A DNA stretch of 64,000 nt from Butyrivibrio sp. INlla14 (lineage in GTDB: Bacteria; Bacillota; Clostridia; Lachnospirales; Lachnospiraceae). Made by a program: the position numbers and the translations under genes. The notes under the pieces are model-generated. The model searched no databases and had not been told where the DNA came from. It worked only from the letters and a program-made list of their open reading frames with translations. This document shows positions 47,742 through 57,518 of the stretch, one piece after another. Numbering within the stretch: position 1 is the first letter of the stretch; every line of letters begins with the position of its first letter. The stretch is taken from positions 124,001-188,000 of the forward strand of contig NZ_FMVS01000003.1 of the NCBI RefSeq assembly GCF_900102515.1. Direction: 5' to 3'.

Positions 47742-49522
47742 TACGCAAACTGCGCCATGTAAAGGTCGTAGTAGGCACCACGCTTTGCTATAAGCTGGTC
47801 GTGATTACCACTTTCCATAATGCCACCATTGTTTATAACAAAGATGCGGTCTGCATTCTTGATAGTAGAAAGACGGTGGGCAATGACAAAGCTGGTCCTG
47901 CCCTTTAAAAGAGCCTGGATACCCTTTTGAACAAGAAGCTCAGTATGGGTATCTATACTACTTGTAGCCTCATCAAGAATGAGAATCTTAGGCATAGAGA
48001 TCATAGTTCTTGCAAAGGCAAGGAGCTGTCTCTGACCAATTGAAAGGCCAGCACCACGCTCTTTTAACTCAGTATCATAGCCTTTTTCAAGCTTCATGAT
48101 AAAGTCATGGGCGTTAACTGCCTTAGCAGCTGCAATCATATCCTCTTCAGTGGCATCAAGATTTCCGTACATAATATTCTCACGAACAGTTCCGTGGAAA
48201 ATAAAGTTATCCTGAGTCATAATACCCATCTGCTTTCTAAGGCTGTTAATAGTAACATCAGTAAGGTCATGACCATCAACCCTAATCTTACCCTTTTGAA
48301 TATCATAAAATCTGCTGATAAGGTTTACTATTGTTGTCTTGCCAGCACCAGTAGGACCAACAAGAGCAATAGTTTCACCAGGGTTAACGGTAAAGTTCAC
48401 ATTATTAAGAACCTTAGTCTCAGTTTCTGTGCCTTCGTCGTAGGTAAATCCAACATTCTCAAAGCTTACCTGACCTTTAATTTCGGGCAGCTCTGTCGCA
48501 TCTTCTTTATCTACTATTTCAGCCTTAGTATCAAGAATATCAAATACCCTTTCAGCTGCTGTGATATTAGTGATCAGCTGATTATAGTAATTGGATAGAC
48601 CCATGATAGGACTCCAGAACATACTGGAATAGCTTGCAAAAGCAGTGATAAGTCCGATAGATGCAGAAGTATAGCCAAGAAGCCTTACTGCTACAAGATA
48701 TAAGACCATGCTACTGATAGCCCAGCTCATATCAATTGATGGACCAAAAAGGTCAGCAGCTCTGCAGGCAGATATATAGGCATCTCTGTGAGCATTAGCC
48801 AGTTCTCTAAAGGTCTTCTTGGTCTCATCCTCTGCATGAAAGCTCTGTACAACAGAGATACCTGCTATGTCCTCGTGAACATAAGCATTCATATTTGATG
48901 ATTTCTTACGTACATCCTGCCATCTCTTGTGGTTAACATTACGAATCCAAAAGATACTTACGACCATCACAGGGAGTGATGCAAAGCATCCAAGAGCAAG
49001 TCTCCAATCCTTAATCAGCATGATGATGACTACGCCAAATACTGTAAGAAAATTTGGAATGAGATTTGTAATGGTATTGGCCATTACATCCTTCATTGAA
49101 TTAACATCACCAATTATGCGGGCAAGTATCTTACCTGTAGGTCTGTTGTCAAAAAAGGTAAAAGACAAGGTCTGGATGTGTTCATACAGTTCCTGACGAA
49201 TGTCCAAAAGGACCTTGTTTGCAACTTTGTTCATCATGTACATACGAACTTTTACAAAAAGAATATAGGCAACTCCAAGAATTACAATGATTCCGGCAAT
49301 TGTTAAGAGTCCAGGTATATTCTTGTTTGCAACATGTACATCAATTGCATATTCAATGAGAAGAGGGCTGACAAGGCTGATAAATACAGTAACTGCCAGC
49401 GAAATAAGAACTGGTATGATCTCTGGAATATGCGGTCTAAGATAACGGATAAGGCGGGCAAAGATCTTTCGCCTGTCCGTGTTTGACATTTTCTCATCTT
49501 CACGAAATGAGTTAGCTGCCAT
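47741..49522 (-). CDS. Heterodimeric ABC exporter subunit, canonical ATP site (BmrD-like)
   Basis: 593 residues: six membrane helices, then an NBD with Walker A GPTGAGKTTIVNLI, signature LSIGQRQ, and Walker B ILILDEATSSID with the catalytic Glu intact. TM-NBD fusion of the multidrug exporter type. ATG overlaps the stop of the partner by one base (TAATG) with GGAGGTGAG upstream, so the subunits are made together. The likely substrate is a drug or lipid-like compound; unknown. Confidence 0.9.
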   Translation of the reverse strand: MAANSFREDEKMSNTDRRKIFARLIRYLRPHIPEIIPVLISLAVTVFISLVSPLLIEYAIDVHVANKNIPGLLTIAGIIVILGVAYILFVKVRMYMMNKVANKVLLDIRQELYEHIQTLSFTFFDNRPTGKILARIIGDVNSMKDVMANTITNLIPNFLTVFGVVIIMLIKDWRLALGCFASLPVMVVSIFWIRNVNHKRWQDVRKKSSNMNAYVHEDIAGISVVQSFHAEDETKKTFRELANAHRDAYISACRAADLFGPSIDMSWAISSMVLYLVAVRLLGYTSASIGLITAFASYSSMFWSPIMGLSNYYNQLITNITAAERVFDILDTKAEIVDKEDATELPEIKGQVSFENVGFTYDEGTETETKVLNNVNFTVNPGETIALVGPTGAGKTTIVNLISRFYDIQKGKIRVDGHDLTDVTINSLRKQMGIMTQDNFIFHGTVRENIMYGNLDATEEDMIAAAKAVNAHDFIMKLEKGYDTELKERGAGLSIGQRQLLAFARTMISMPKILILDEATSSIDTHTELLVQKGIQALLKGRTSFVIAHRLSTIKNADRIFVINNGGIMESGNHDQLIAKRGAYYDLYMAQFA

Positions 49523-51255
49523 TACGCACTCACCTCCATTTCAGCGGGAGCTCCATATTGTGCGATATACGTGTTGTAGTAGAGCCCCTTCATTTTTAGT
49601 AATTCTTCATGAGTACCGCGCTCTGCGATGCGACCATTATCAAGATAGATAATCTCATCAGCATTTCTTACAGCTGATATTCTGTGGGCTACGATAACCC
49701 TGGTAGTACTCTCTATTTCATCAAGAGTCTTCTGAATCTCAGACTCTGTCTCCATATCAAGTGCTGAAGTTGAATCATCAAGCACAAGAATAGGTGCGTT
49801 CTTGGAGATTGCCCTTGCTATACTGATCCTCTGCTTCTGTCCGCCAGAAAGACCAACACCTCTCTCTCCAATAACTGTCTTGTAAGTATCATCAAGCTTT
49901 TCGATGAAATCACTAGCCTTGGCCTTATCAGCAGCATCTTTGATCTCTTCCATTGTCATGTCATCCCGCCTACCCATGCGGATATTTTCCTCGATGGTAT
50001 CAGAGAAAAGAAATACATCCTGCATTACAACAGCAGTTGCCTCGCGGACCTGTTCAAGCTCCATTTTTTCTATGTTGTTACCATCAAGTCTGATATTTCC
50101 TTCCGTAGGATCATAGAATCTCTGGAGAAGATTTATGATAGTAGACTTACCAGAACCAGTCTGTCCCATGATTCCAAGAGTCTTTCCAGGTTCAAGCTTA
50201 AAGCTGATGTCTGAAAGAATCTCTTTTTCTCCAAGAGTCAAAGACACATGATCAAACTCCACTGCGCCCTTTACAGATTCTACATGCACAGGATTCTCTG
50301 TGATATTAAGTGTTGAATGCTCGCTATAGATCTTTTTGATCTTCTTCATAGAAGCGAGAGAGCTGGAAAACTCGTTAGTGATCCAACCAAGCTCCTCCAT
50401 AGGCCAGGTGCAGTTTCTGGCATAAATAACATAAGCAGTAAGAGCACCAAGAGTCATATGACCATTGATAACAGCGATTCCGCCAAGTACAGCGCAGGCT
50501 ACTGGAAGAAGAGTTCCTGCCAGCATAAATACAGGGTAAAACTTAATAAGAGCCTTAGCCTCCTCCATGTTGAGGTCATAGTATTTCTTGTTATGTTTAA
50601 AGAACTTCTTGATCTCGTAGTCTTCTCTTGCAAAGGCCTTTACAGTTCTTACTCCTGCAAGATTCTCCTCAGCTGTTGTAGTCATCTCGGCATTCTCTTC
50701 ACTGATGGCATCATAGACCTTATCAAGCTTTCTTTCCATAACAATAGCTGTTGTTCCGCAGATCACCATAAAGGTTAATGGCAAAAAAGTCAGCGGCACA
50801 TTTATAGAGAACATGAAGTAGAGGATAAGCACTGAGTTGAGTGTTACCTCCATTCCTCTCATTGCCACCATTCCAACCAGCTGAAAAATTTTATCTATGT
50901 CATCCTTTACCCTGGCCATAAGTTCACCAGTGCTGGAATCATCGAAATAGTCAAGAGAAAGACTCTGAATATGATCAAAGAGATCCTTTCTCATCTCAGT
51001 TCCAATAGTGATGCAGTTCTTGTCAAAGGTAAATTCTTTAAAATAGCCAAATACACTTCTGCCGACGCCAATGAGGATTATGGCTAAGAGCAGAAATGGA
51101 AAGTAAGTAAAATTCTGGCCAATGATTACTTCGTTAACGATACGTTCTGTTACTTTAGGGAACATCATGTCAAGGGCAATAGCAATGATCATAAAAAGTA
51201 TTGCCATTGTGTATGTTGCCCAGTGCTTCCGCACATAACTTCCAAGTGTTGTCAT
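49522..51255 (-). CDS. Heterodimeric ABC exporter subunit, degenerate ATP site (BmrC-like)
   Basis: 577 residues from ATG at 51255 (AGGGAGGG upstream); the frame runs to 51396 through the attenuator and is rejected as start. Six helices, NBD with Walker A GQTGSGKSTIINLL, signature LSGGQKQ, Walker B LVLDDSTSALD, where Asp replaces the catalytic Glu. That asymmetry is the mark of BmrCD, LmrCD and TM287/288 pairs. Expressed under the leader attenuator upstream. Confidence 0.9.
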   Translation of the reverse strand: MTTLGSYVRKHWATYTMAILFMIIAIALDMMFPKVTERIVNEVIIGQNFTYFPFLLLAIILIGVGRSVFGYFKEFTFDKNCITIGTEMRKDLFDHIQSLSLDYFDDSSTGELMARVKDDIDKIFQLVGMVAMRGMEVTLNSVLILYFMFSINVPLTFLPLTFMVICGTTAIVMERKLDKVYDAISEENAEMTTTAEENLAGVRTVKAFAREDYEIKKFFKHNKKYYDLNMEEAKALIKFYPVFMLAGTLLPVACAVLGGIAVINGHMTLGALTAYVIYARNCTWPMEELGWITNEFSSSLASMKKIKKIYSEHSTLNITENPVHVESVKGAVEFDHVSLTLGEKEILSDISFKLEPGKTLGIMGQTGSGKSTIINLLQRFYDPTEGNIRLDGNNIEKMELEQVREATAVVMQDVFLFSDTIEENIRMGRRDDMTMEEIKDAADKAKASDFIEKLDDTYKTVIGERGVGLSGGQKQRISIARAISKNAPILVLDDSTSALDMETESEIQKTLDEIESTTRVIVAHRISAVRNADEIIYLDNGRIAERGTHEELLKMKGLYYNTYIAQYGAPAEMEVSA

Positions 51256-51354
51256 TTTCCCTCCCTTGTTGCTAAAAACAGTTAATAGTTTCTTCAATCT
51301 CTCCTCAGGTGCAAATTTGTGATGCATAAAAGAAAAAAAGTTTCTAAAATGCAT

Positions 51355-51391
51355 AAAAAAATCCCAGGTAAACAATTCACATTTACCTGGG
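51355..51391 (-). terminator. Attenuator terminator upstream of ABC exporter
   Basis: Perfect 10-bp stem CCCAGGTAAA (minus strand, 51391-51382) / TTTACCTGGG (51372-51363) followed by ATTTTTTT (51362-51355). Its 5' arm can instead pair with TTTACCT-C-GGG near the end of the leader ORF (10 bp, one bulged C), so terminator and antiterminator exclude each other. It lies 100 bp before the exporter start. Confidence 0.9.
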
Positions 51392-51440
51392 AACACACGT
51401 CACAAAAAAGTATTCAGATTAAGTTACTACAAAGTAGCCT

Positions 51441-51524
51441 TTATCTAAAAACCGCAGCCCGAGGTAAAGTGATAGCAAAAAATGTCGCTTTTGCAAAAAA
51501 TAAATTCGCCACTCTGTTTGTCAT
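51441..51524 (-). CDS. 27-residue leader peptide of ABC exporter operon
   Basis: Start ATG at 51524 with GCGAGGTAAGGA just upstream; begins MTNRVANLFFAKAT and ends AAVFR. The Shine-Dalgarno region CGAGGTAA (51538-51531) is complementary to TTACCTCG inside the ORF (51467-51460, codons 20-22). Position, size and linkage to a terminator match translated attenuators such as bmrB of B. subtilis, although I see no sequence likeness claimable. It probably acts by where the ribosome stops, not through the peptide itself. Confidence 0.8.
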   Translation of the reverse strand: MTNRVANLFFAKATFFAITLPRAAVFR

Positions 51525-51581
51525 AGTTCCTTACCTCGCTTTCTTTAATATTTATCAACTCGTAGCTAAGTTGATATGCCA

Positions 51582-51610
51582 ATGATTGCACAATTAAATT
51601 TCATTGTCAA
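51582..51610 (-). promoter_or_regulatory. ABC exporter leader promoter
   Basis: TTGACA (51610-51605), 17-bp spacer, AATCAT (51587-51582). The transcript would begin at about 51575 within a hairpin TATCAACT (51553-51560) / AGTTGATA (51569-51576), which may shield the 5' end. Confidence 0.65.
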
Positions 51611-51751
51611 CGAAATTTTTTGAAATTTAATACATTTCTAATAAATGCAAATAGCCAAAAACATGTAATACCTTGCGTAGTGCAAACAATTGCGCTTTAA
51701 TATTTTTGTATTTACCTCTTACAGAAAGGACATAGTTAAGCAAAAGAAAGC

Positions 51752-52744
51752 ATGGATAACCTGATCTTTAGTCTCAATGCCACTCTGCCAATATTCTTAC
51801 TGATGGTATTGGGCTACGTATTTAATAAACTGGATATAATCAATGAAAAAGCAGCTTCCTGGATGAACAGATTCGTTTTTAAGATAGCACTTCCAGTTCT
51901 TTTATTTGAGGATTTGGCAGAGCAGGATTTTGCTGGAACCTGGGATGGCAAATTCGTTCTATTCTGCGTAATTGCAACGCTCTGCAGCATTTTCCTCATA
52001 ACCCTTATTTCCAAACTGCTGGTAAAAAATAAGTCTGAGCGCGGAGAGTTCATACAAGGCTCCTACCGCAGTAGTGCTGCTTTACTTGGTATTGCCTTTA
52101 TCCACAACATATATGGAGAAGCAAGCGTAGGAATGGCACCGCTTATGATAATTGGAAGTGTGCCTCTTTATAATATCTTTGCAGTTACGATACTAATGCT
52201 GACAGCCCCCAAATCTGTTGTCATTGGAAGATATACAAGTGAGGACAATGATTCGGAAACTGTGCGAAGGGAACTTATCAGGAAAACACTGCTTGGAATA
52301 CTAAAAAATCCCATACTCATTGGTATATTCTGTGGCCTTATCTGGTCACTCATAAAGCTTCCTATGCCTAAGATCATGGGAGTTATGGTAAAAGATATAG
52401 GCGCACTGGCCACACCAATGGGACTCATGTCCATGGGGGCAACCTTTGAATTTAAAAAGGCAGCTAAAAAAATAAAGCCAACCATTGCGGCAAGCTTTAT
52501 CAAATTATTTGTTTTAGTTGGTCTGTTCATGCCTGTTGCAGTAAAGATAGGATTTAGAAATGAGCAAGTGATCGCACTTCTTGTAATGCTTGGATCAGCG
52601 ACCACTGTATCAAGCTTTGTAATGGCCAAAAACATGGGACATGAAGGAACACTTAGTAGCAGCATTGTTATGATGACAACCTTTGGATGCTCATTTTCTC
52701 TGACATTCTGGCTTTTTGTACTAAAAACTCTAAATATCATATAA
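51752..52744 (+). CDS. AEC (auxin efflux carrier) family transporter
   Basis: 330 residues, ten hydrophobic segments in two halves of five. N-terminal LPIFLLMVLGYVFNKLDIIN and FKIALPVLLFEDLA, central PLYNIFAVTILML, and C-terminal SATTVSSFVMAKNMGHE are typical of the family, which exports organic anions such as malate. Weak Shine-Dalgarno. Divergent from the exporter leader; the gap 51611-51751 shows only AT-rich promoter-like DNA. Confidence 0.85.
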   Translation: MDNLIFSLNATLPIFLLMVLGYVFNKLDIINEKAASWMNRFVFKIALPVLLFEDLAEQDFAGTWDGKFVLFCVIATLCSIFLITLISKLLVKNKSERGEFIQGSYRSSAALLGIAFIHNIYGEASVGMAPLMIIGSVPLYNIFAVTILMLTAPKSVVIGRYTSEDNDSETVRRELIRKTLLGILKNPILIGIFCGLIWSLIKLPMPKIMGVMVKDIGALATPMGLMSMGATFEFKKAAKKIKPTIAASFIKLFVLVGLFMPVAVKIGFRNEQVIALLVMLGSATTVSSFVMAKNMGHEGTLSSSIVMMTTFGCSFSLTFWLFVLKTLNII

Positions 52745-52747
52745 ACG

Positions 52748-52780
52748 AAAAATCCCACTGCGGTCGAAACCTCAGTGGGA
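52748..52780. terminator. Bidirectional terminator
   Basis: TCCCACTG 52753-52760 / CAGTGGGA 52773-52780. Minus strand is followed by TTTTTCG, plus strand by CTTACTATC, so it serves mainly the hydrolase gene and also the AEC gene. Confidence 0.8.
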
Positions 52781-52798
52781 CTTACTATCTTCAAATAC

Positions 52799-53725
52799 TC
52801 AAAATTCAACCTTAGCAAGGAAACTGTCAATCTTGTTCCAGTAGTTAACAGGATCCTTTACCACTCCTTCAATATGGCCAGCTCCTAAGATCATGCAATA
52901 CTGCTTGGGACAGTTTGCTGCCTCATAGAGCCTTGAACACATATGTGGATCAATAAATGTGTCATCATCTCCGTGAATAAAAAGAGTTGGTGTCTTTGAA
53001 TTCTGCACAGCTTCAATAGGATTAACCTCGTTGATATCATAGCCAGCTCTAAGCCTTATGATGACCCTTGATAGGAAAAGAGCTATAGGAACAGGAACAA
53101 AGGAACCCTTAAACATCTTGTAGGTATGAGCAAACTGCTCACGAAGAGTTGTATAGGAACTATCTGCAATTGCAGCCTTAACATTCTCTGGAAGATGCTC
53201 ACCTGTAGTCATAAGAGTTGTGGCAGAGCCCATGCTCATTCCATGAAGCAAAATCCTGGCTTTGGGATCTCTTTTGATGATCCAATGAATCCATTCCATA
53301 ATATCAAGTCTGTCATCATAGCCATAACCAATATACTTGCCTTCGCTCTTACCAAAGCCCCTAAGATCAGGAAGTAGACAGTTTATACCCTTATCAAGGT
53401 AGTGTCTTGCATAAATACCGTTAGTTTCGTGATTGTCCCAAATGCCATGGATTATGATCGCATATCTGTGACTTTCTGAAGCTGCTGGGATGTATGATGC
53501 ATGGAGCTTTATCTGATCCAAAGCATCGATGTACATGTCCTGTCTGTCTGGATGATTTCTGACAAACATGCGCCCATCAGTGATAGATGGATCAAAGTCC
53601 TTGTCATCATCTGTGTGCTGGTGTGGAACGGAAGAAATCTTGTAAATGTAATTGCTAAAAGCATATGCTCCACCAAAAAGTGCAGAGACAATTCCAAGCC
53701 TTAGCAGTGTGTTCTTTTTACTCAT
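52799..53725 (-). CDS. Membrane-anchored alpha/beta hydrolase
   Basis: 308 residues from ATG at 53725; the frame continues upstream but overlaps a TATAAT-like promoter. N-terminal anchor LLRLGIVSALFGGAYAFS. Hydrolase fold: oxyanion IIIHGIWDNHETNG, nucleophile GMSMGSA, acid GDDDTFI, His GAGHIEG. Similar to YqkD/BAAT-type lipases and esterases; substrate unknown. The active site would be outside the membrane. Confidence 0.85.
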   Translation of the reverse strand: MSKKNTLLRLGIVSALFGGAYAFSNYIYKISSVPHQHTDDDKDFDPSITDGRMFVRNHPDRQDMYIDALDQIKLHASYIPAASESHRYAIIIHGIWDNHETNGIYARHYLDKGINCLLPDLRGFGKSEGKYIGYGYDDRLDIMEWIHWIIKRDPKARILLHGMSMGSATTLMTTGEHLPENVKAAIADSSYTTLREQFAHTYKMFKGSFVPVPIALFLSRVIIRLRAGYDINEVNPIEAVQNSKTPTLFIHGDDDTFIDPHMCSRLYEAANCPKQYCMILGAGHIEGVVKDPVNYWNKIDSFLAKVEF

Positions 53726-53844
53726 AAAAAAATATACTCCAATCATTGATACTGTATTATATATTATCATTTTTTTTAGAAAATAATGTGGTTTTTCCAT
53801 TTTCTTTTTCTAAAGATTGTATTATATTATTCATGTAACATTAA

Positions 53845-55383
<1,539 letters not shown>

Positions 55384-55399
55384 ATAGATTATTGAAATG

Positions 55400-55438
55400 A
55401 GTGGCTTTCTTAAAGATAAAGAGGGCCACTTCTTTTTT
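55400..55438 (+). terminator. Terminator of abfA
   Basis: GTGGCTTTCTT 55401-55411 with AAGAGGGCCAC ending at about 55429 (G-U pairs), then TTCTTTTTTG. Confidence 0.85.
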
Positions 55439-55465
55439 GATAATAAAAATTTTATATAATTAAAT

Positions 55466-55494
55466 TTTACAAAACGAATAAAACGACTTATAAT
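55466..55494 (+). promoter_or_regulatory. Promoter of aldo/keto reductase gene
   Basis: TTTACA 55466-55471, 17-bp spacer, TATAAT 55489-55494. Confidence 0.8.
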
Positions 55495-55566
55495 TATCTC
55501 GTAAAAGTGCAGATATTTCTGCGAAATATTTTTATCAAAATACTGTTTGTTTCGGGTGAGGAATTT

Positions 55567-56748
55567 ATGGAGTACAGAAAAAATCGAAAAGGTGAACCAA
55601 TTTCAATTCTCGGATATGGATGCATGCGTTTTTCAACTAATGTTCGAGGAATAGACATCGATAAAGCTGAAAAAGAGATAATGAAAGCCTATGAAATGGG
55701 CGTTAATTATTTTGACACAGCATATGTATATTCTGGAAGTGAAGCTGCTCTCGGAGAAATCCTTGAAAGAAACGGGATACGAGAAAAGGTCAACATAGCA
55801 ACCAAGCTCCCCCAGTATCTTGTAGGAAGCAGAGCGGCCTTGGATAAGTACTTTGAAGAGGAACTTAAAAGGCTTCGCACCACCTATGTAGACTATTATC
55901 TCATGCATCACATGACCGCTATGAATCAGTGGGACAAGCTTGAAAAAGTCGGGATCAGGGATTGGATTGAGGAAAAGAAAAAGTCTGGACAGATCAGGAA
56001 TATAGGCTTTTCCTACCATGGAAATACAGAGGATTTTATTGGGATTCTTGATTCTTACGATTGGGATTTTTGTCAGATACAGTATAACTATGTTGATGAG
56101 CATACACAGGCAGGCAAAAGAGGTCTCGATCACGCCGCAGAAAAAGGCATTCCAGTAGTGATCATGGAGCCGCTTCGTGGAGGCAAACTCGTTAATCTCC
56201 TTCCCCAGAAGGCAAAAGACCTGATTGCTGAGGCTCCAACTGGCTATACTCCAGCAGAGTATGGCCTCAGATGGCTCTGGAATCAGCCAGAAGTAACCTG
56301 TGTACTTTCCGGAATGAATTCCATTGAAATGGTAGAAGAAAACTGCCGTATAGCTTCAAATGCAGAGGCAGGGTCATTTACAGAAGAAGATTTTGCAGTA
56401 ATTGAAAAGGTAAAAGAAATCATTAGGGAGACAGAGCTTGTAGGCTGTACAGGATGCAGATATTGCATGCCATGTCCTAAAGGAGTTGATATTCCAGCGC
56501 TTTTTAGAAGTTACAACCTAACAGCCCTTGAAGGAAAATTTGAAGCAAGATTTGGATACGCCCAGACTGTCGGACTAAAAAAGGATCCAGCATTTGCCAC
56601 TCAGTGTATTGAATGCGGAAAATGCGAACAGCACTGCCCGCAGAACATACCAATCCGTAAAATGATAAAGGAAGCAGACAAGGTAGTTCGTCCACTCCCT
56701 TACAAAATCGGTATTAATGTTGTTAGGAAATTTATGCTCAGAAAATAG
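55567..56748 (+). CDS. Aldo/keto reductase with C-terminal 4Fe-4S domain
   Basis: 394 residues from ATG at 55567 (GGTGAGGA upstream). TIM-barrel AKR: LGYGCMRFST, NYFDTAYVYSGSE with catalytic Asp/Tyr, then YLMHHM and GIPVVIMEPLRGG. Residues about 285-345 hold two Cys clusters, C-TGC-RYC-MPC and CIECGKCEQHCP, as in the ferredoxin-linked AKRs common in Clostridia. Substrate unknown. Confidence 0.9.
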   Translation: MEYRKNRKGEPISILGYGCMRFSTNVRGIDIDKAEKEIMKAYEMGVNYFDTAYVYSGSEAALGEILERNGIREKVNIATKLPQYLVGSRAALDKYFEEELKRLRTTYVDYYLMHHMTAMNQWDKLEKVGIRDWIEEKKKSGQIRNIGFSYHGNTEDFIGILDSYDWDFCQIQYNYVDEHTQAGKRGLDHAAEKGIPVVIMEPLRGGKLVNLLPQKAKDLIAEAPTGYTPAEYGLRWLWNQPEVTCVLSGMNSIEMVEENCRIASNAEAGSFTEEDFAVIEKVKEIIRETELVGCTGCRYCMPCPKGVDIPALFRSYNLTALEGKFEARFGYAQTVGLKKDPAFATQCIECGKCEQHCPQNIPIRKMIKEADKVVRPLPYKIGINVVRKFMLRK

Positions 56749-56761
56749 TTAAAGAAATAAA

Positions 56762-56800
56762 AAAGGTATGAGATGTCTTTTATAGACAAATCATACCTTT
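56762..56800. terminator. Bidirectional terminator
   Basis: AAAGGTATGA 56762-56771 / TCATACCTTT 56791-56800 with inner TGTCT/AGACA; A and T runs on both sides serve the convergent genes. Confidence 0.85.
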
Positions 56801-56821
56801 CTTAAATTCTTTAAAATCTGA

Positions 56822-57394
56822 TTAGTTTGCACCTACAAGGTTGTTGATAGCATCCTGGGCAATGAAGTAATTTACAATACCAAAGCCAACGATACTAAGA
56901 ACAAGGAAAAGAATTGAAGTGCTTCCATTAGGGTTACCCTTAATGATATCAACCTTCTCTCCCATCTTGTAAGACCAATAGAAATAATAGATGCCACAAG
57001 TAATCAGTGAAAATACAAATGCAAGACCACCGGAAGTAGCTTCTGGCTGGTTTGTAATCTGGTTTGTTTCATCTGTAAGGACAATAAACCAGTAAATACC
57101 GTAAATTCCGCAGGTTACGATAGTAAGAAGAATTGCAACTATAAGATCTCTTCTCTGGATACCACTTACATTTAACAGGTAAGAATTGTTCTGGTAATTA
57201 CCCTGAAATCCATTGTTCTGGAATCCATTATTCTGGAAGCCTGCTCCAGCCTGCTGGTTGTTGTACTCAAAACCCTTTGGCTGTTCCTGAGTAAAGTTAT
57301 TGGCATTTGTATTGCTATCAGGGATAGCTGCTCCACACTCAGGACAGAATTTAGCGCCATCCGTTACTTCTTTTCCACAATTTGGACAAATCAT
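56822..57394 (-). CDS. Zinc-ribbon DUF4234 membrane protein
   Basis: 190 residues. N-terminal zinc ribbon C3-x2-C6...C17-x2-C20 (CPNCGKEV, CPECGAA), a Gln/Asn/Gly-rich linker with GFQNNGFQNNGFQG repeats (about 50-65), then DUF4234 with three membrane segments (CGIYGIYWFIVLTDE, GIYYFYWSYKMGE). Function unknown. Starts with AGAGGAGA upstream. Confidence 0.85.
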   Translation of the reverse strand: MICPNCGKEVTDGAKFCPECGAAIPDSNTNANNFTQEQPKGFEYNNQQAGAGFQNNGFQNNGFQGNYQNNSYLLNVSGIQRRDLIVAILLTIVTCGIYGIYWFIVLTDETNQITNQPEATSGGLAFVFSLITCGIYYFYWSYKMGEKVDIIKGNPNGSTSILFLVLSIVGFGIVNYFIAQDAINNLVGAN

Positions 57395-57437
57395 ATCTAC
57401 ATCTCCTCTTCTTTAGAAACTAAAAAACATCTTGTTA

Positions 57438-57465
57438 ATTTTATCATATACTAATAATATATCAA
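57438..57465 (-). promoter_or_regulatory. Promoter of DUF4234 gene
   Basis: TTGATA (57465-57460), 16-bp spacer, TAAAAT (57443-57438) on the minus strand. Confidence 0.65.
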
Positions 57466-57518
57466 ATTGGAAACTTGAAAAATTGCGGATATTGTGAAAT
57501 AAAATAGGAGAATTATCT

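Noticed and set aside
51319-51585. 88-codon plus-strand frame opposite the exporter leader
   Set aside because: It runs through the terminator hairpin and antisense to the leader ORF, has no good ribosome site and no family resemblance.
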